This document shows, in pieces, positions 24,976 to 32,747 of a stretch of 64,000 bases of DNA. The notes under the pieces are model-generated. The model was not told the DNA's origin. It did not search any database and saw nothing but the letters and a program-made list of their open reading frames with translations. This DNA is from G963666535 sp963666535 (GTDB taxonomy: Bacteria; Bacillota; Clostridia; Oscillospirales; Oscillospiraceae): contig OY762913.1 of NCBI GenBank assembly GCA_963666535.1, positions 930,001 through 994,000 on the forward strand, read 5' to 3'. Each line of letters opens with the position of its first letter. Within the stretch, counting starts at the first letter, position 1. Position numbers and translations under genes: made by a program.

Positions 24976-26066
24976 GGTGAATTAAAATAACAAGTGCAAC
25001 AGAGTAAAAAATCACAGGATATGTCCTCCTGTGGTACAGTGGAGTTGTCGAGACAACACTGTCAGGAGGGATACCTTGTGAGCTACCATCATCTTACGCT
25101 GGAAGAACGAAAAAAGCTATCTCAATTGTCGGAAAACTGTTATGGAATACGCGCTATCGCGCAGGAATTAGGCCGCAGCCCCAGCACGATCAGCCGTGAG
25201 CTGAAGCGCAATGCGTGTTTTCAGGTGGGAATGGGGCGGGCTTATCGTTTTTTACCAGCGGACGAGCTGTACCGCAGCAGAATTCACAGGAGGCGTGCCG
25301 GGAAGTATGGAAATGCCGAATTGTCCGACTACGTCAGAAGGCATCTGCTGCAAACCTGGTCGCCGGAGCAGGTAGCCGGTCGTATTAGGCTGGATTATCC
25401 TAACGATCGCCGAATGCGCATCAGCCATTCCACAATCTATCGTTGGCTTTGCCTGGGACGTCTGGAGCAGGCCGCTGCCGTTACGCTTCGGCACAAAGGA
25501 CGGTCAAGAGGACGGCATCACAGCCATTTTCCGGGGATTAAGCTGCTGAAAAAACGCTGCATAGAGGCATATAGGCGTCATCGTATCGGTGACTGGGAAC
25601 TGGATACGATCGTTTCGGCAAATTACAGCCATTCCGGCCTTCTTTCAATGTGCGACAGAAAAAGCCGATACTGCATGCTGTTCTTTCTGCGTAATGCAAA
25701 GAGTAACTGGGCTGTATACAAAATTTTGGCAGCCGTATCTGAAACGATGCCGTGCCTGACCTTTACCGCCGACCAGGGCGTTGAATTCGATTGCTATAGA
25801 CAGGTAGAAGATGAACTGAATATCCCATTTTACTTCTGCTCCCCGCACAGCCCGTGGCAAAAAGGCTCCGTTGAGAATCTGAACAGTCTTGTGCGTGAAT
25901 TCTTCCCCAGAGGAACGGACTTCAGAGACATCAGCAAGGAAGAAGTCGCCGACGCAATGAACATTCTAAATAACCGGCCAAGAAAATGCCTCGGCTGGGC
26001 AACGCCCGCCGAAGTACTCGCAAACTCCACTTTTTGACATTGTTGCGCTTCTGTTGACAATTCACC
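24976..26066 (+). mobile_element. IS30-family insertion sequence
   Basis: An element of about 1.09 kb bounded by imperfect inverted repeats (GGTGAATT...GCAACA at the left, its complement at the right) and flanked on both sides by TGTC, a likely 4-bp target duplication. It carries one complete transposase gene. Confidence 0.8.
25078..26037 (+). CDS. IS30 family transposase
   Basis: A 319-aa transposase. The N-terminal helix-turn-helix region reads 'HHLTLEERKKLSQLSENCYGIRAIAQELGRSPSTISRELKRN', the IS30 signature, and the DDE catalytic domain includes 'GDWELDTIV', 'TADQGVEF' and the final 'SVENLNSLVREFFPRGTDF'. I chose the GTG at 25078 behind CAGGAGGG. It is intact, so the element may still move. 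Confidence 0.93.
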   Translation: MSYHHLTLEERKKLSQLSENCYGIRAIAQELGRSPSTISRELKRNACFQVGMGRAYRFLPADELYRSRIHRRRAGKYGNAELSDYVRRHLLQTWSPEQVAGRIRLDYPNDRRMRISHSTIYRWLCLGRLEQAAAVTLRHKGRSRGRHHSHFPGIKLLKKRCIEAYRRHRIGDWELDTIVSANYSHSGLLSMCDRKSRYCMLFFLRNAKSNWAVYKILAAVSETMPCLTFTADQGVEFDCYRQVEDELNIPFYFCSPHSPWQKGSVENLNSLVREFFPRGTDFRDISKEEVADAMNILNNRPRKCLGWATPAEVLANSTF

Positions 26067-26070
26067 TGTC

Positions 26071-26090
26071 AATAGCGAATATTCCGCTAA
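26071..26090. promoter_or_regulatory. Right operator (palindrome) of the XRE gene
   Basis: AATAGCGAATATTCCGCTAA is palindromic (TAGCG-AATATT-CGCTA with one extra base) and repeats the core of the operator at 24952. It lies 28 bp upstream of the XRE start. Confidence 0.55.
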
Positions 26091-26117
26091 GGTATACTTA
26101 TCTTGAGGTGGTTTTCA

Positions 26118-26354
26118 ATGTATGAAAGAATCCGAAATTTACGTGAGGACAAGGATTTAGTTCAAAAAGATATGGCGGAAATTTTAAGTTGCAGTCAACG
26201 CGTTTACAGCAATTACGAGCGTGGGGATATAGATGTTCCAACGCAAATATTAATCAAGCTTGCAGATTTTCATGATACAACAACGGATTATATTTTAGGT
26301 AGGACAGATGTGAAAGAACCATTGCCAAAGGCAAGGAAGCAATCACCCATTTAG
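26118..26354 (+). CDS. XRE-family transcriptional regulator
   Basis: A 78-aa Cro/CI-type regulator: 'IRNLREDKDLVQKDMAEILSCSQRVYSNYERGDIDVPTQILIKLADFHDTTTDYILGRTD' is the complete helix-turn-helix domain with its usual ending. The ATG at 26118 follows GAGGTGG. Before the IS30 insertion it was divergent from the MPDYK gene with two shared operators. Confidence 0.88.
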   Translation: MYERIRNLREDKDLVQKDMAEILSCSQRVYSNYERGDIDVPTQILIKLADFHDTTTDYILGRTDVKEPLPKARKQSPI

Positions 26355-26483
26355 CCACTTTTAACCGGGAAGGGGCGGTTACTGCACATCGTATCTCTTC
26401 TGTGGTCGGAGATGAGATAGGCTGGGAGATGTGATGTAAACAGCGTTTAACTTGCGTTATACCGGGTAGAGTCAAACGCTCAC

Positions 26484-26548
26484 GCGCTCCCGGGGGCATC
26501 CATCGCATCTCACCATTTTACCTGCATTTCCGGGAGCGCTCTGTTTTT
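26484..26548 (+). terminator. Possible terminator with large loop
   Basis: GCGCTCCCGG (26484) pairs with CCGGGAGCGC (26530) across a 36-base loop, then TCTGTTTTTG. It may end transcription from the XRE gene. Confidence 0.4.
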
Positions 26549-26712
26549 GTAATTTGCAATTTCTCTGACGATCTTTTTTGAGCTATATTTTGCTCAGCTT
26601 TTGCCGCAATGATTGCTTGAAGATGGTCATATTCTAAGCGCATGGAATCGTATTCTTTTTTAAAGTCCTTATCTTGGAGCTGATCTTCCAAATGTTTACG
26701 AAAGTCACTCAT
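26518..26712 (-). pseudogene. Truncated HigA-like (XRE antitoxin) gene
   Basis: The 64-residue frame begins MSDFRKHLEDQLQDKDFKKE and continues through 'YDHLQAIIAAKAEQNIAQKRSSEKL', the start of HigA-type antitoxins. It leaves the family inside the helix-turn-helix and ends in a basic tail. The rest of the DNA-binding domain is missing and no HigB toxin is visible beside it. The adjoining 26713-26994 stretch holds nothing I can support. Confidence 0.5.
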
Positions 26713-26994
26713 AAAATATGCCTCCTCTGCAAGGTGCTGGTCGTTTTCTGTTTTCTACTATTGAGCACGTTGAAGGTCACCCCATTTTCCCTGCTGCATT
26801 AACTTGTTTTATAGAAGCGGCAAAAGTGAGCTTGCTACAACAGTAACACCTTTTCCGGTATTCCGCAACAACTTGGTGCAGACAAGGTAATGACCTGTTC
26901 TTCCAATTGCGCCCCAACAAATTTTGTGTTACAATTAGCATGTAAGTTGTAAAACAATCGTCCAATGCGTATACTGTTAACGGAGGGGTGAATT

Positions 26995-27204
26995 ATGCCT
27001 GATATGAAACTGATTGTCAATGACGACCCCATCACCCAAAGTGATCGAGAGATGGACGAACGCATGGTTGCTATCGTTCGTCTGAATATGAAAAAGGCTC
27101 TTGTAAGGGGATGCCCCGTAGCAAAGTATGACAGAAAGCTTAAAAAGACATATTTCCTTTATGCCGATGGGCGAAAGGTCTACAACGATGATAAAACGAC
27201 CTGA
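26995..27204 (+). CDS. Small partner of the zeta-like toxin (putative antitoxin)
   Basis: A 69-aa basic protein that starts MPDMKLIVNDDPITQSDREMD behind GGAGGGG and overlaps the zeta-like gene by 17 bp. The arrangement (small first gene, overlapping P-loop second gene) is that of type II toxin-antitoxin pairs. I do not recognise it as a classical epsilon antitoxin, so the role is inferred from position only. Confidence 0.6.
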   Translation: MPDMKLIVNDDPITQSDREMDERMVAIVRLNMKKALVRGCPVAKYDRKLKKTYFLYADGRKVYNDDKTT

Positions 27205-27751
27205 GATCATTGTGTTCGCTGGCCCAAATGGATCGGGCAAAAGCACAATAACAGAGGCCGCCACTATTATTCTGCCCTATATCAATGCCGACGAAATCAA
27301 AAAGGCGACCGGTTGTACGGATCAGGAAGCAGCCACTTTGGCTGATCTTCGCCGCGAGGATTGTATCAAGAACAGCGAGGGATTTACCTTTGAGACTGTC
27401 TTGTCAACGAGTGCGAAGCTCGATCTGCTGCGACAGGCAAAAGAGGAAGGCTATTTCATCCGAGGTTACTTCGTATTAACAGTATCCCCCAAAATCAATG
27501 CGGATCGTGTTCGCGCAAGAGTGGAATATGGGGGGCATGATGTTCCTCGTGATAAAATCTATTCTCGCTATGTTAAGTCCTTGGAAAATGTGCCGCAATT
27601 CATACAAATATGCGATGTTTGCCATATCTATGACAATACCGTTTTGCCGGTTAGAATCTTTAAAAAACGCAAAGATGAGTGTTTTTTTTATCCTTCCAAA
27701 GAGTGGTCAAAAAAGAAAATTATCGCGCTTACAGGAATTGAATTTGCTTAA
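27188..27751 (+). CDS. Zeta toxin family P-loop kinase
   Basis: A 187-aa protein with Walker A 'GPNGSGKST' (residues about 11-19), then 'YINADEIKKATG' and 'FETVLSTSAKLDLLRQAKEEGY', typical of zeta/PezT-like kinases, which phosphorylate UDP-N-acetylglucosamine and block wall synthesis. Chromosomal short zeta-like proteins also exist with unknown targets. The ATG at 27188 is used because the upstream frame overlaps the partner gene fully. A terminator follows at 27757. Confidence 0.85.
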   Translation: MIKRPEIIVFAGPNGSGKSTITEAATIILPYINADEIKKATGCTDQEAATLADLRREDCIKNSEGFTFETVLSTSAKLDLLRQAKEEGYFIRGYFVLTVSPKINADRVRARVEYGGHDVPRDKIYSRYVKSLENVPQFIQICDVCHIYDNTVLPVRIFKKRKDECFFYPSKEWSKKKIIALTGIEFA

Positions 27752-27756
27752 TTGCT

Positions 27757-27788
27757 CCAGGCAGCCGCATAGGAACGCGGCTGCCTGG
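27757..27788 (+). terminator. Terminator after the zeta-like gene
   Basis: A perfect 12-bp stem (CCAGGCAGCCGC and complement) with an 8-base loop, followed by AACTTTTG. Confidence 0.75.
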
Positions 27789-27923
27789 AACTTTTGTGTT
27801 CCTAAACGGTTCTCCTCTATGTTCAGCAACTGGGTTTGAGCGCAGAGGCTTGCTCGAAATGGAAGCCAACTTGCAGTTAAAAAGGGGGAGGATTTGTGGC
27901 AGATTTTTAGTTGGCGGTATAGA

Positions 27924-28018
27924 CGTTTACTCGTTTATTTTGCTGCAAAGTAAGTGAAAAAGTGCCGCATTGTTAAAACTGAAATTTACAAAATAGGATA
28001 AAAATGAACGAGTAAACG
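27924..28018. repeat. Inverted repeat in a gene-free stretch
   Basis: CGTTTACTCGTT (27924-27935) and AACGAGTAAACG (28007-28018) are exact complements 71 bp apart. The gene-free stretch 27789-28143 holds nothing else that I can see. It may be a transposon-end remnant or a regulatory site. Confidence 0.45.
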
Positions 28019-28143
28019 GCTATATCGGGATTTAGGGGTAAAAACCGGCTGCATTGTGTATTTGTTTTCATACGGCAACCCCATTACTTTGGAGAAGTGA
28101 TAGCCGGTATATGACTTATAATTGATGTTTATTACTTTCTAGC

Positions 28144-28332
28144 TCAGAATAGCGTGGTGGCAAGTGCATATCCGTCACAAAAGGCTGCCGCTTCGCTAAA
28201 ACTTTGTGCTGTTTCCATGAGCTGTACAGCTTTTCTAAATGCAGCCTGCTGGTCGCTGAACAGAGTTTTTAAAAGTGCTATTTTCGCCATGTTGGCTTCA
28301 AGAATTTTTTGCGCATAAAGTTCTTTATACAT
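28144..28332 (-). CDS. Small hypothetical protein downstream of mazF-like gene
   Basis: A 62-aa helical protein (MYKELYAQKILEANMAKIAL) with a Phe at its C-terminus and no cofactor motif. It lies 18 bp after the MazF/PemK-like gene on the same strand and is probably co-transcribed. It could be an unusual, downstream antitoxin or an unrelated passenger; nothing decides this. Confidence 0.55.
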   Translation of the reverse strand: MYKELYAQKILEANMAKIALLKTLFSDQQAAFRKAVQLMETAQSFSEAAAFCDGYALATTLF

Positions 28333-28350
28333 AGACAGCTCACTTACGCG

Positions 28351-28695
28351 TTATGCGGGCAGGTTCAGCTGGATAGCAAGTGCGTGCCGCAGGGCAAGTT
28401 TCGTGAACCAATCGTTCACAGAACCTATCCGTTCCATGAGACTTCTTTGATCCAGCGCAAGCAGTTGCTCACACAGGGCGATGCTGGAGCGGCGCAGGCC
28501 CTGTTCCGAGACAAATACATGTGTTGGCAGATGCTTTTTGCACATTCGCGCAGTCAACGGAACCACATTGACTGTTGGGCTGAATTTATTCGCATAGTCG
28601 TTTGATACGATGATGACCGGCCTTTTTCCATGTTGAACCGAACTTTCCGGAATGATTGGCAGGTCGGCCAGATAGATGTCGAGATAGTTGCACAT
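28351..28695 (-). CDS. MazF/PemK family endoribonuclease toxin
   Basis: A 114-aa member of the PemK/MazF fold: 'IYLADLPIIPESSVQHGKRPVIIVSND' followed by 'NVVPLTARMCKKHLPTHVF' and 'SSIALCEQLLALD' are the conserved strands, including the 'GKRPVIIVSN' arginine-proline motif. Toxins of this family cut mRNA at short sequences. The ATG at 28695 is used because 'MCNYLDIYLADLP' is a typical start. No MazE-like gene precedes it; upstream (44 bp) is the helicase gene. Confidence 0.88.
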   Translation of the reverse strand: MCNYLDIYLADLPIIPESSVQHGKRPVIIVSNDYANKFSPTVNVVPLTARMCKKHLPTHVFVSEQGLRRSSIALCEQLLALDQRSLMERIGSVNDWFTKLALRHALAIQLNLPA

Positions 28696-28738
28696 AATAA
28701 GCCCTCTTTCTATTGCAATTAAAGATGATTGATGGAAT

Positions 28739-30289
28739 TTATGCAGATGACAATACAACACGGGGAGATACAGACTGACGGTTGGCTTCAATGCGCTCCA
28801 TAAGAGCAGAGTTTCTACTACATCCAAGATTATTGACCGCATGTTGAAGCACACTTTCCTGCCCGACAAGGATGACACGCTTTCGGGCGCGTGAGACAGC
28901 CGTGTAGAGAAAGCTGCGCGTCAGCATGAACTCCTGTCCCTGCAAAACCGGGAGAATGATGGTGTCGTATTCTGAGCCTTGAGCTTTGTGTACTGTAATT
29001 GCATATGCCAGCTCCAATGATCTGAGTTTGTCTTGCGGATAAACAACTTCCGCCCCGTTGCGGAACATAACGCTGAGAAAGCTGGTGCTACGCCATTTTC
29101 TGTTGCACGAAATGTACCCAATGTCACCATTGGATGCTGTGCGGGTGTTTTTCAGTTGCATGACACGGTCACCAATGCGAAAAGTTTTGTCAGGGAAAGA
29201 GAAATCCGGAATGTCGGGAGCTAAGGGATTCACCGTGTTGCGAATCAATGCGTTCAGAGAACTGGCGGACGCGTAGCTTCTATCGCGGAACGGGGTGAGG
29301 ACCTGAATGTCTTCCCTTGGTGCTTTTCGGTAAATATTACAATATATCTGGCTGATCACCGCTGCGGCTTCCTTGGCTGAAGAGACAGGATGGAGTTGAA
29401 ATGAATGATCATAAGTAAAGCAACTTTTTCCTTGCTTGATTGACGAAAGGTTAGACAATATCGTTTGAGCGGAACTGTCCAAACGGTGATTTTCTTTCAG
29501 TGCGATATGTGGAACTCCGGACTGAATAGCATCTGACAGAAAGTTCCCCGGACCAACTGCCGGCAGTTGGTCGGAGTCACCGATCAGAATGACGCGCTGA
29601 TGGGGTTGCAATCGGCTGAACAAAGCTGCCGCCAGACGGATACTTACCATGGACGCCTCGTCGACAATAATCAGATCTGCGCTGAGGGCGAAGGCGGGTT
29701 GCAAAAGATCTGCTTCGTTGAAAATCTGTAGCGCGCTATGAAGAGTCTTGGCTTTAAGCGCAGTGGACTCTTCTATTCGGCGGCACGCCTTTCCAGTAGG
29801 GGAGGTAAGAAGAATGCGGTTTGCAGGAAAAATACGACAATAAATGCTGTAGAGCGCTTTGATCAGCAAGGTCTTTCCAGTGCCGGGGCCGCCGGTGATG
29901 ATAAAGAATGGGTGGTTGAATGCCAGGGAGAGTGCTTGCCTTTGAGAAGGGGAAAGAGTAAGCCGTAGGCGGCTTTCCGTGGAGGAAATCAGCCGATCAA
30001 TATCAGGAATATATAGAGGCTGAGACAAACTGGAGAGGGAACAGAGTGCTTGCGCTGCGGTCTTTTCACAGTCAAAATCAATGGGCAGGTAAACATTTTC
30101 CTTCTCCATAATCAATTCATGATTCAGAATAAGCGATTGGATGGTGAGAAGGAAATCATCCCGGCGAACAGACCCATGGCTTCGGACACAGCGGGCAATT
30201 AAAAGTGTATAATTGAAAAAAATGGAGTGGATTATGATGAACCTTACGATGGGAGAAAAGATTACCATTATGCTCAAGCAGCGAAACAT
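28739..30289 (-). CDS. RecD2-like DNA helicase lacking the N-terminal region
   Basis: A superfamily 1B helicase with Walker A 'GGPGTGKT', the DE motif 'LIIVDEASMVS', 'GDSDQLPAVGPG', 'VLTPFRD' and the final 'TVHKAQGSEYDTIILP' and 'YTAVSRARKRVILVG'. RecD2 proteins are about 730 aa; here only about 490 residues match. Family-like sequence begins near 30202 ('LLIARCVRSHGSV'). The part before that is unrelated and overlaps the divergent XRE gene at 30234. So the 5' end was lost in a rearrangement and the true start is uncertain; activity is doubtful. Confidence 0.75.
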   Translation of the reverse strand: MFRCLSIMVIFSPIVRFIIIHSIFFNYTLLIARCVRSHGSVRRDDFLLTIQSLILNHELIMEKENVYLPIDFDCEKTAAQALCSLSSLSQPLYIPDIDRLISSTESRLRLTLSPSQRQALSLAFNHPFFIITGGPGTGKTLLIKALYSIYCRIFPANRILLTSPTGKACRRIEESTALKAKTLHSALQIFNEADLLQPAFALSADLIIVDEASMVSIRLAAALFSRLQPHQRVILIGDSDQLPAVGPGNFLSDAIQSGVPHIALKENHRLDSSAQTILSNLSSIKQGKSCFTYDHSFQLHPVSSAKEAAAVISQIYCNIYRKAPREDIQVLTPFRDRSYASASSLNALIRNTVNPLAPDIPDFSFPDKTFRIGDRVMQLKNTRTASNGDIGYISCNRKWRSTSFLSVMFRNGAEVVYPQDKLRSLELAYAITVHKAQGSEYDTIILPVLQGQEFMLTRSFLYTAVSRARKRVILVGQESVLQHAVNNLGCSRNSALMERIEANRQSVSPRVVLSSA

Positions 30290-30455
30290 GACACTGGCGC
30301 AGCTGGCAGAAAAAACGCATCAATCTCGCCAGAACCTTTCCAATAAGATGACCCGGGACAATTTCTCTGAAAAGGAATTGATTGAAATTGCCGGAGCGCT
30401 GGACTGTACTTATGAAGCGTTTTTCATTGCCAATGAAAGTGGGGAAAAATTTTAA
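30234..30455 (+). CDS. Small XRE-type regulator
   Basis: A 73-aa helix-turn-helix protein ('MLKQRNMTLAQLAEKTHQSRQNLSNKMTRDNF') of the group often annotated as conjugative-transposon or phage regulators. It starts at 30234 (or 30237) behind GGAG and overlaps the 5' part of the divergent helicase frame. It sits near the tyrosine recombinase 0.5 kb downstream and could regulate that element. Confidence 0.82.
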   Translation: MMNLTMGEKITIMLKQRNMTLAQLAEKTHQSRQNLSNKMTRDNFSEKELIEIAGALDCTYEAFFIANESGEKF

Positions 30456-30768
30456 GTGATTATTACAAAATGCTTCACAGGCAGAAAATTAGGTGATAAT
30501 ATATAACCATAAAGTTACTTTTACCGCATGTTTCACGCTGCGGATGTTTCTGCTACCGGTGGTTTTTACCGGATTGTTTCTATAACCCTTGAATCTACCG
30601 TGTCTGATTGCCGTCACTTGTGCGGCATTTTGACGCGGTTTTTGTGTTTTTTGGAGATTTCATCAGGCGTTTTTGCAAGTGATTATGCCTGGTTTATATA
30701 GATTTTACGCGCCCGAGAGCTTCAATGCCCGCGGGTATTTTTTGTCCAAGTTTGAAAGGAGAAGACTG

Positions 30769-30795
30769 ATGATGTTACACGACAAGTACGGGTAG
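30769..30795 (+). CDS. Possible 8-aa leader peptide
   Basis: ATG-ATG-TTA-CAC-GAC-AAG-TAC-GGG-TAG has an excellent ribosome site (GAAAGGAGAA) and is followed at once by a small inverted repeat. Such short leaders upstream of recombinase genes can work by translational attenuation. No experimental support; the peptide reads MMLHDKYG. Confidence 0.35.
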   Translation: MMLHDKYG

Positions 30796-30829
30796 CTATA
30801 CCCGCTAAAACAAGCCATAGTACCAGAGA

Positions 30830-30858
30830 GGCCAGGCACAGCATAGCTGTGCCTGGCC
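30830..30858. terminator. Perfect hairpin upstream of the tyrosine recombinase
   Basis: A perfect 13-bp stem GGCCAGGCACAGC with its complement around ATA. It lies between the leader peptide and the integrase; there is no T run, so attenuation or protein binding is possible. The rest of 30456-30977 has no gene. Confidence 0.5.
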
Positions 30859-30977
30859 AATATTGCGGCCGCAGATACAGCGGCTCGGTGCATACCCAGC
30901 ACCGGATAAAAAAGGGTTTGATTCCTTAACAAAAAATAAACGCAAAAAATTAAAAGCAAGAAAGGGACGACGGTATT

Positions 30978-31826
30978 ATGGGAAGAAAAATAAAATCAAT
31001 GGTGCAGCAGGTAGTGGATTGCCTCAAAGAAATGCTTTGTATCGGCGAAAGCAGGCATATCGCCAAACAGCAAGGCGAAACAAGAGGGATACATTCTTAC
31101 CAAACTTATAGAACGTATAAAAAAGAATGCATTCAATTTGCGCGCTGGGCGCGTAAAACGTATGGCTGCAAAACACTGAATGAAGCTCGCCCTTATGTCG
31201 ATGAGTGGTTGCAGCATATGCATGAAAGTGGAGCGAGCGCTACTACAATTGCGATGCGCGCATCAGCGGTCGGAAAACTGTATGGTTGTGGGAAAAAGGC
31301 TTTTGCGCCGACACCAATACGTCGAAGAGCGGATATCAAACGCAGTCGTGGTGTAGCGGAGCGCGACAAACATTTTTCAGAGGAAAAAAACAAGGATTTT
31401 GTGGATTTTTGCCGGGGGACTGGTTTGCGTCGTCGTGAGGTGACTATGTTGGAGGGCAATGCCCTGAGCTATATCGACGGAAAGCCGGTATTGCACGTCA
31501 AGGGTAAAGGCGGTAAGTGGCGTGACGCGCCTATCATTGGCTCTCACACAGAGGACATCGTGGCACGTGTTATGGCAGCGGGCAAAGGGCGGGTATGGCC
31601 TAAGGTACCCAGTAATGCCGATATCCATAGCTACCGACGGACCTATGCCAGAACAATGTACGCCATGTTCGCACGGGATATCAAAAAGATCCCCGGCAGC
31701 GAACGCTACGATTGCCGGGGCGATCTGGTAGGTACGCATTGGGATCGGAGGGCCATGCTGATTGTCAGCAGGGCACTGGACCACAATCGGATCGACGTAA
31801 TTGCAGGACATTATATTACAGATTAA
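30978..31826 (+). CDS. Tyrosine site-specific recombinase (integrase)
   Basis: A 282-aa phage-integrase-family protein: an N-terminal SAM-like core-binding domain, then catalytic Arg151 ('TGLRRRE'), lysine near 177-180 ('VKGKGGKWR'), His217-Arg220 ('HSYRR'), His269 ('ALDHNRIDVIAGHY') and nucleophile Tyr279 three residues from the end. All catalytic residues are present. This subtype is common on Clostridia plasmids and integrated elements. The start fits, though the ribosome site is weak. It is 6 kb from the tail modules and may serve the 26-32 kb accessory island. Confidence 0.88.
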   Translation: MGRKIKSMVQQVVDCLKEMLCIGESRHIAKQQGETRGIHSYQTYRTYKKECIQFARWARKTYGCKTLNEARPYVDEWLQHMHESGASATTIAMRASAVGKLYGCGKKAFAPTPIRRRADIKRSRGVAERDKHFSEEKNKDFVDFCRGTGLRRREVTMLEGNALSYIDGKPVLHVKGKGGKWRDAPIIGSHTEDIVARVMAAGKGRVWPKVPSNADIHSYRRTYARTMYAMFARDIKKIPGSERYDCRGDLVGTHWDRRAMLIVSRALDHNRIDVIAGHYITD

Positions 31827-31877
31827 GTATATTCTGCCGGAAAACCGAGCAAAATCAAGAGACAGGGAGGTGGGCAC

Positions 31878-32036
31878 TTGACCGACAGAAATTTGAAAAA
31901 GCAAGCGGCGGAAGAAATTTGGCTTGGATATTTCAACCGTATTTTATATGAAAAAGGCATTATTACCGAGCGAGAGCGCAACCGAATGATCTTATTGATA
32001 GCAAATCGGCAAATGCCCGCCAAATCAGAAAAGTAG
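31878..32036 (+). CDS. Small hypothetical protein (52 aa)
   Basis: Starts at a TTG behind GGGAGGTG and reads MTDRNLKKQAAEEIWLGYFN, then a basic helix ending 'MPAKSEK'. It resembles short proteins next to recombinases on clostridial transposons (a SHOCT-like C-terminal pattern). It sits 51 bp after the integrase, probably in the same transcript. Function unknown. Confidence 0.6.
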   Translation: MTDRNLKKQAAEEIWLGYFNRILYEKGIITERERNRMILLIANRQMPAKSEK

Positions 32037-32176
32037 GAAGGAAAGCGAAGCAGACCTTCCTACACTAATCATAGTTTTGAACGGCTAGTGATGGGATAAA
32101 GGGCATGGGTAGCGTCAATGGTTGGACATGTTGAAAGACTGAAAAAATGCTTCATGCAATGCTCACTCGGAGCCTT

Positions 32177-32247
32177 AAGAATATTGCCCCAATAAACAGA
32201 AAACAGACGGTGAAATTCTGTCTTCTATTGATTGGGGCAATATTCTT
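32177..32247. repeat. 71-nt near-perfect hairpin
   Basis: The outer 17 bp (AAGAATATTGCCCCAAT and complement) is perfect, and the inner arms continue pairing with about three mismatches down to a small loop, so nearly the whole 71 nt folds on itself. No T run follows. It may be a small RNA, a MITE-like relic or a recombination site. The flanks (32037-32176, 32248-32550) show no genes. Confidence 0.6.
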
Positions 32248-32550
32248 TGGTCCGGAAGTAGATGTTAGATATAGCAGAAAAGGACTTGTTTTTCAACAAA
32301 TCCTTTATTTGATGCCGTATATTTCATATAAAAAGTTCTAGATTTCTAACATTTGCTTGTGCGGCATTGTGTAAGCCGCCCTGCGGACATGGCATTTTAT
32401 GCAGAACACTTGGTTGCCCAATTTAATAAGAGTCCGGTATATGGAACACTAACTAAAATTTCCAAAATTTTTCTGGATTTTCTATTGACGGATCAGAACA
32501 CTTGTTCTATACTGGCCTCACTAACAGGGCCGTTGGAAAGGACAAAGCAA

Positions 32551-32747
32551 TGCACGATGAACGAGAACAAATTATGAAGTTTATCATGGAACTCACGGAA
32601 GAAGAAGTGCAACGCGTTATTGTGCTCTTTCTCCAAGAACCTGCTCTACAATTACACGCAGACGGTGGACCGTATCATCCGGTGCTGACATCACCGTGTC
32701 GACCAAATACTGACGATCTGCCGAGGGTTCACTGTTCACAAGGATGA
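32551..32747 (+). CDS. Possible small protein overlapping the repressor 3' end
   Basis: A 65-codon frame starting MHDEREQIMKFIMELTEEEV behind GGAAAGG. The first 30 residues look like small helical phage proteins ('MKFIMELTEEEVQRVIVLF'), but the second half is antisense to the repressor gene. It may be a real gene whose end has been truncated; weak support. Confidence 0.35.

Noticed and set aside
26254..26508. An 84-codon minus-strand frame after the XRE gene
   Set aside because: Overlaps the XRE gene and the hairpin, has no ribosome site and no family resemblance.
30978..31826. Integrase of the tail island
   Set aside because: It lies outside the repressor-to-recombinase block and next to plasmid-like genes, and a serine recombinase closes the island on the other side. 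Assignment to the tails is not supported.
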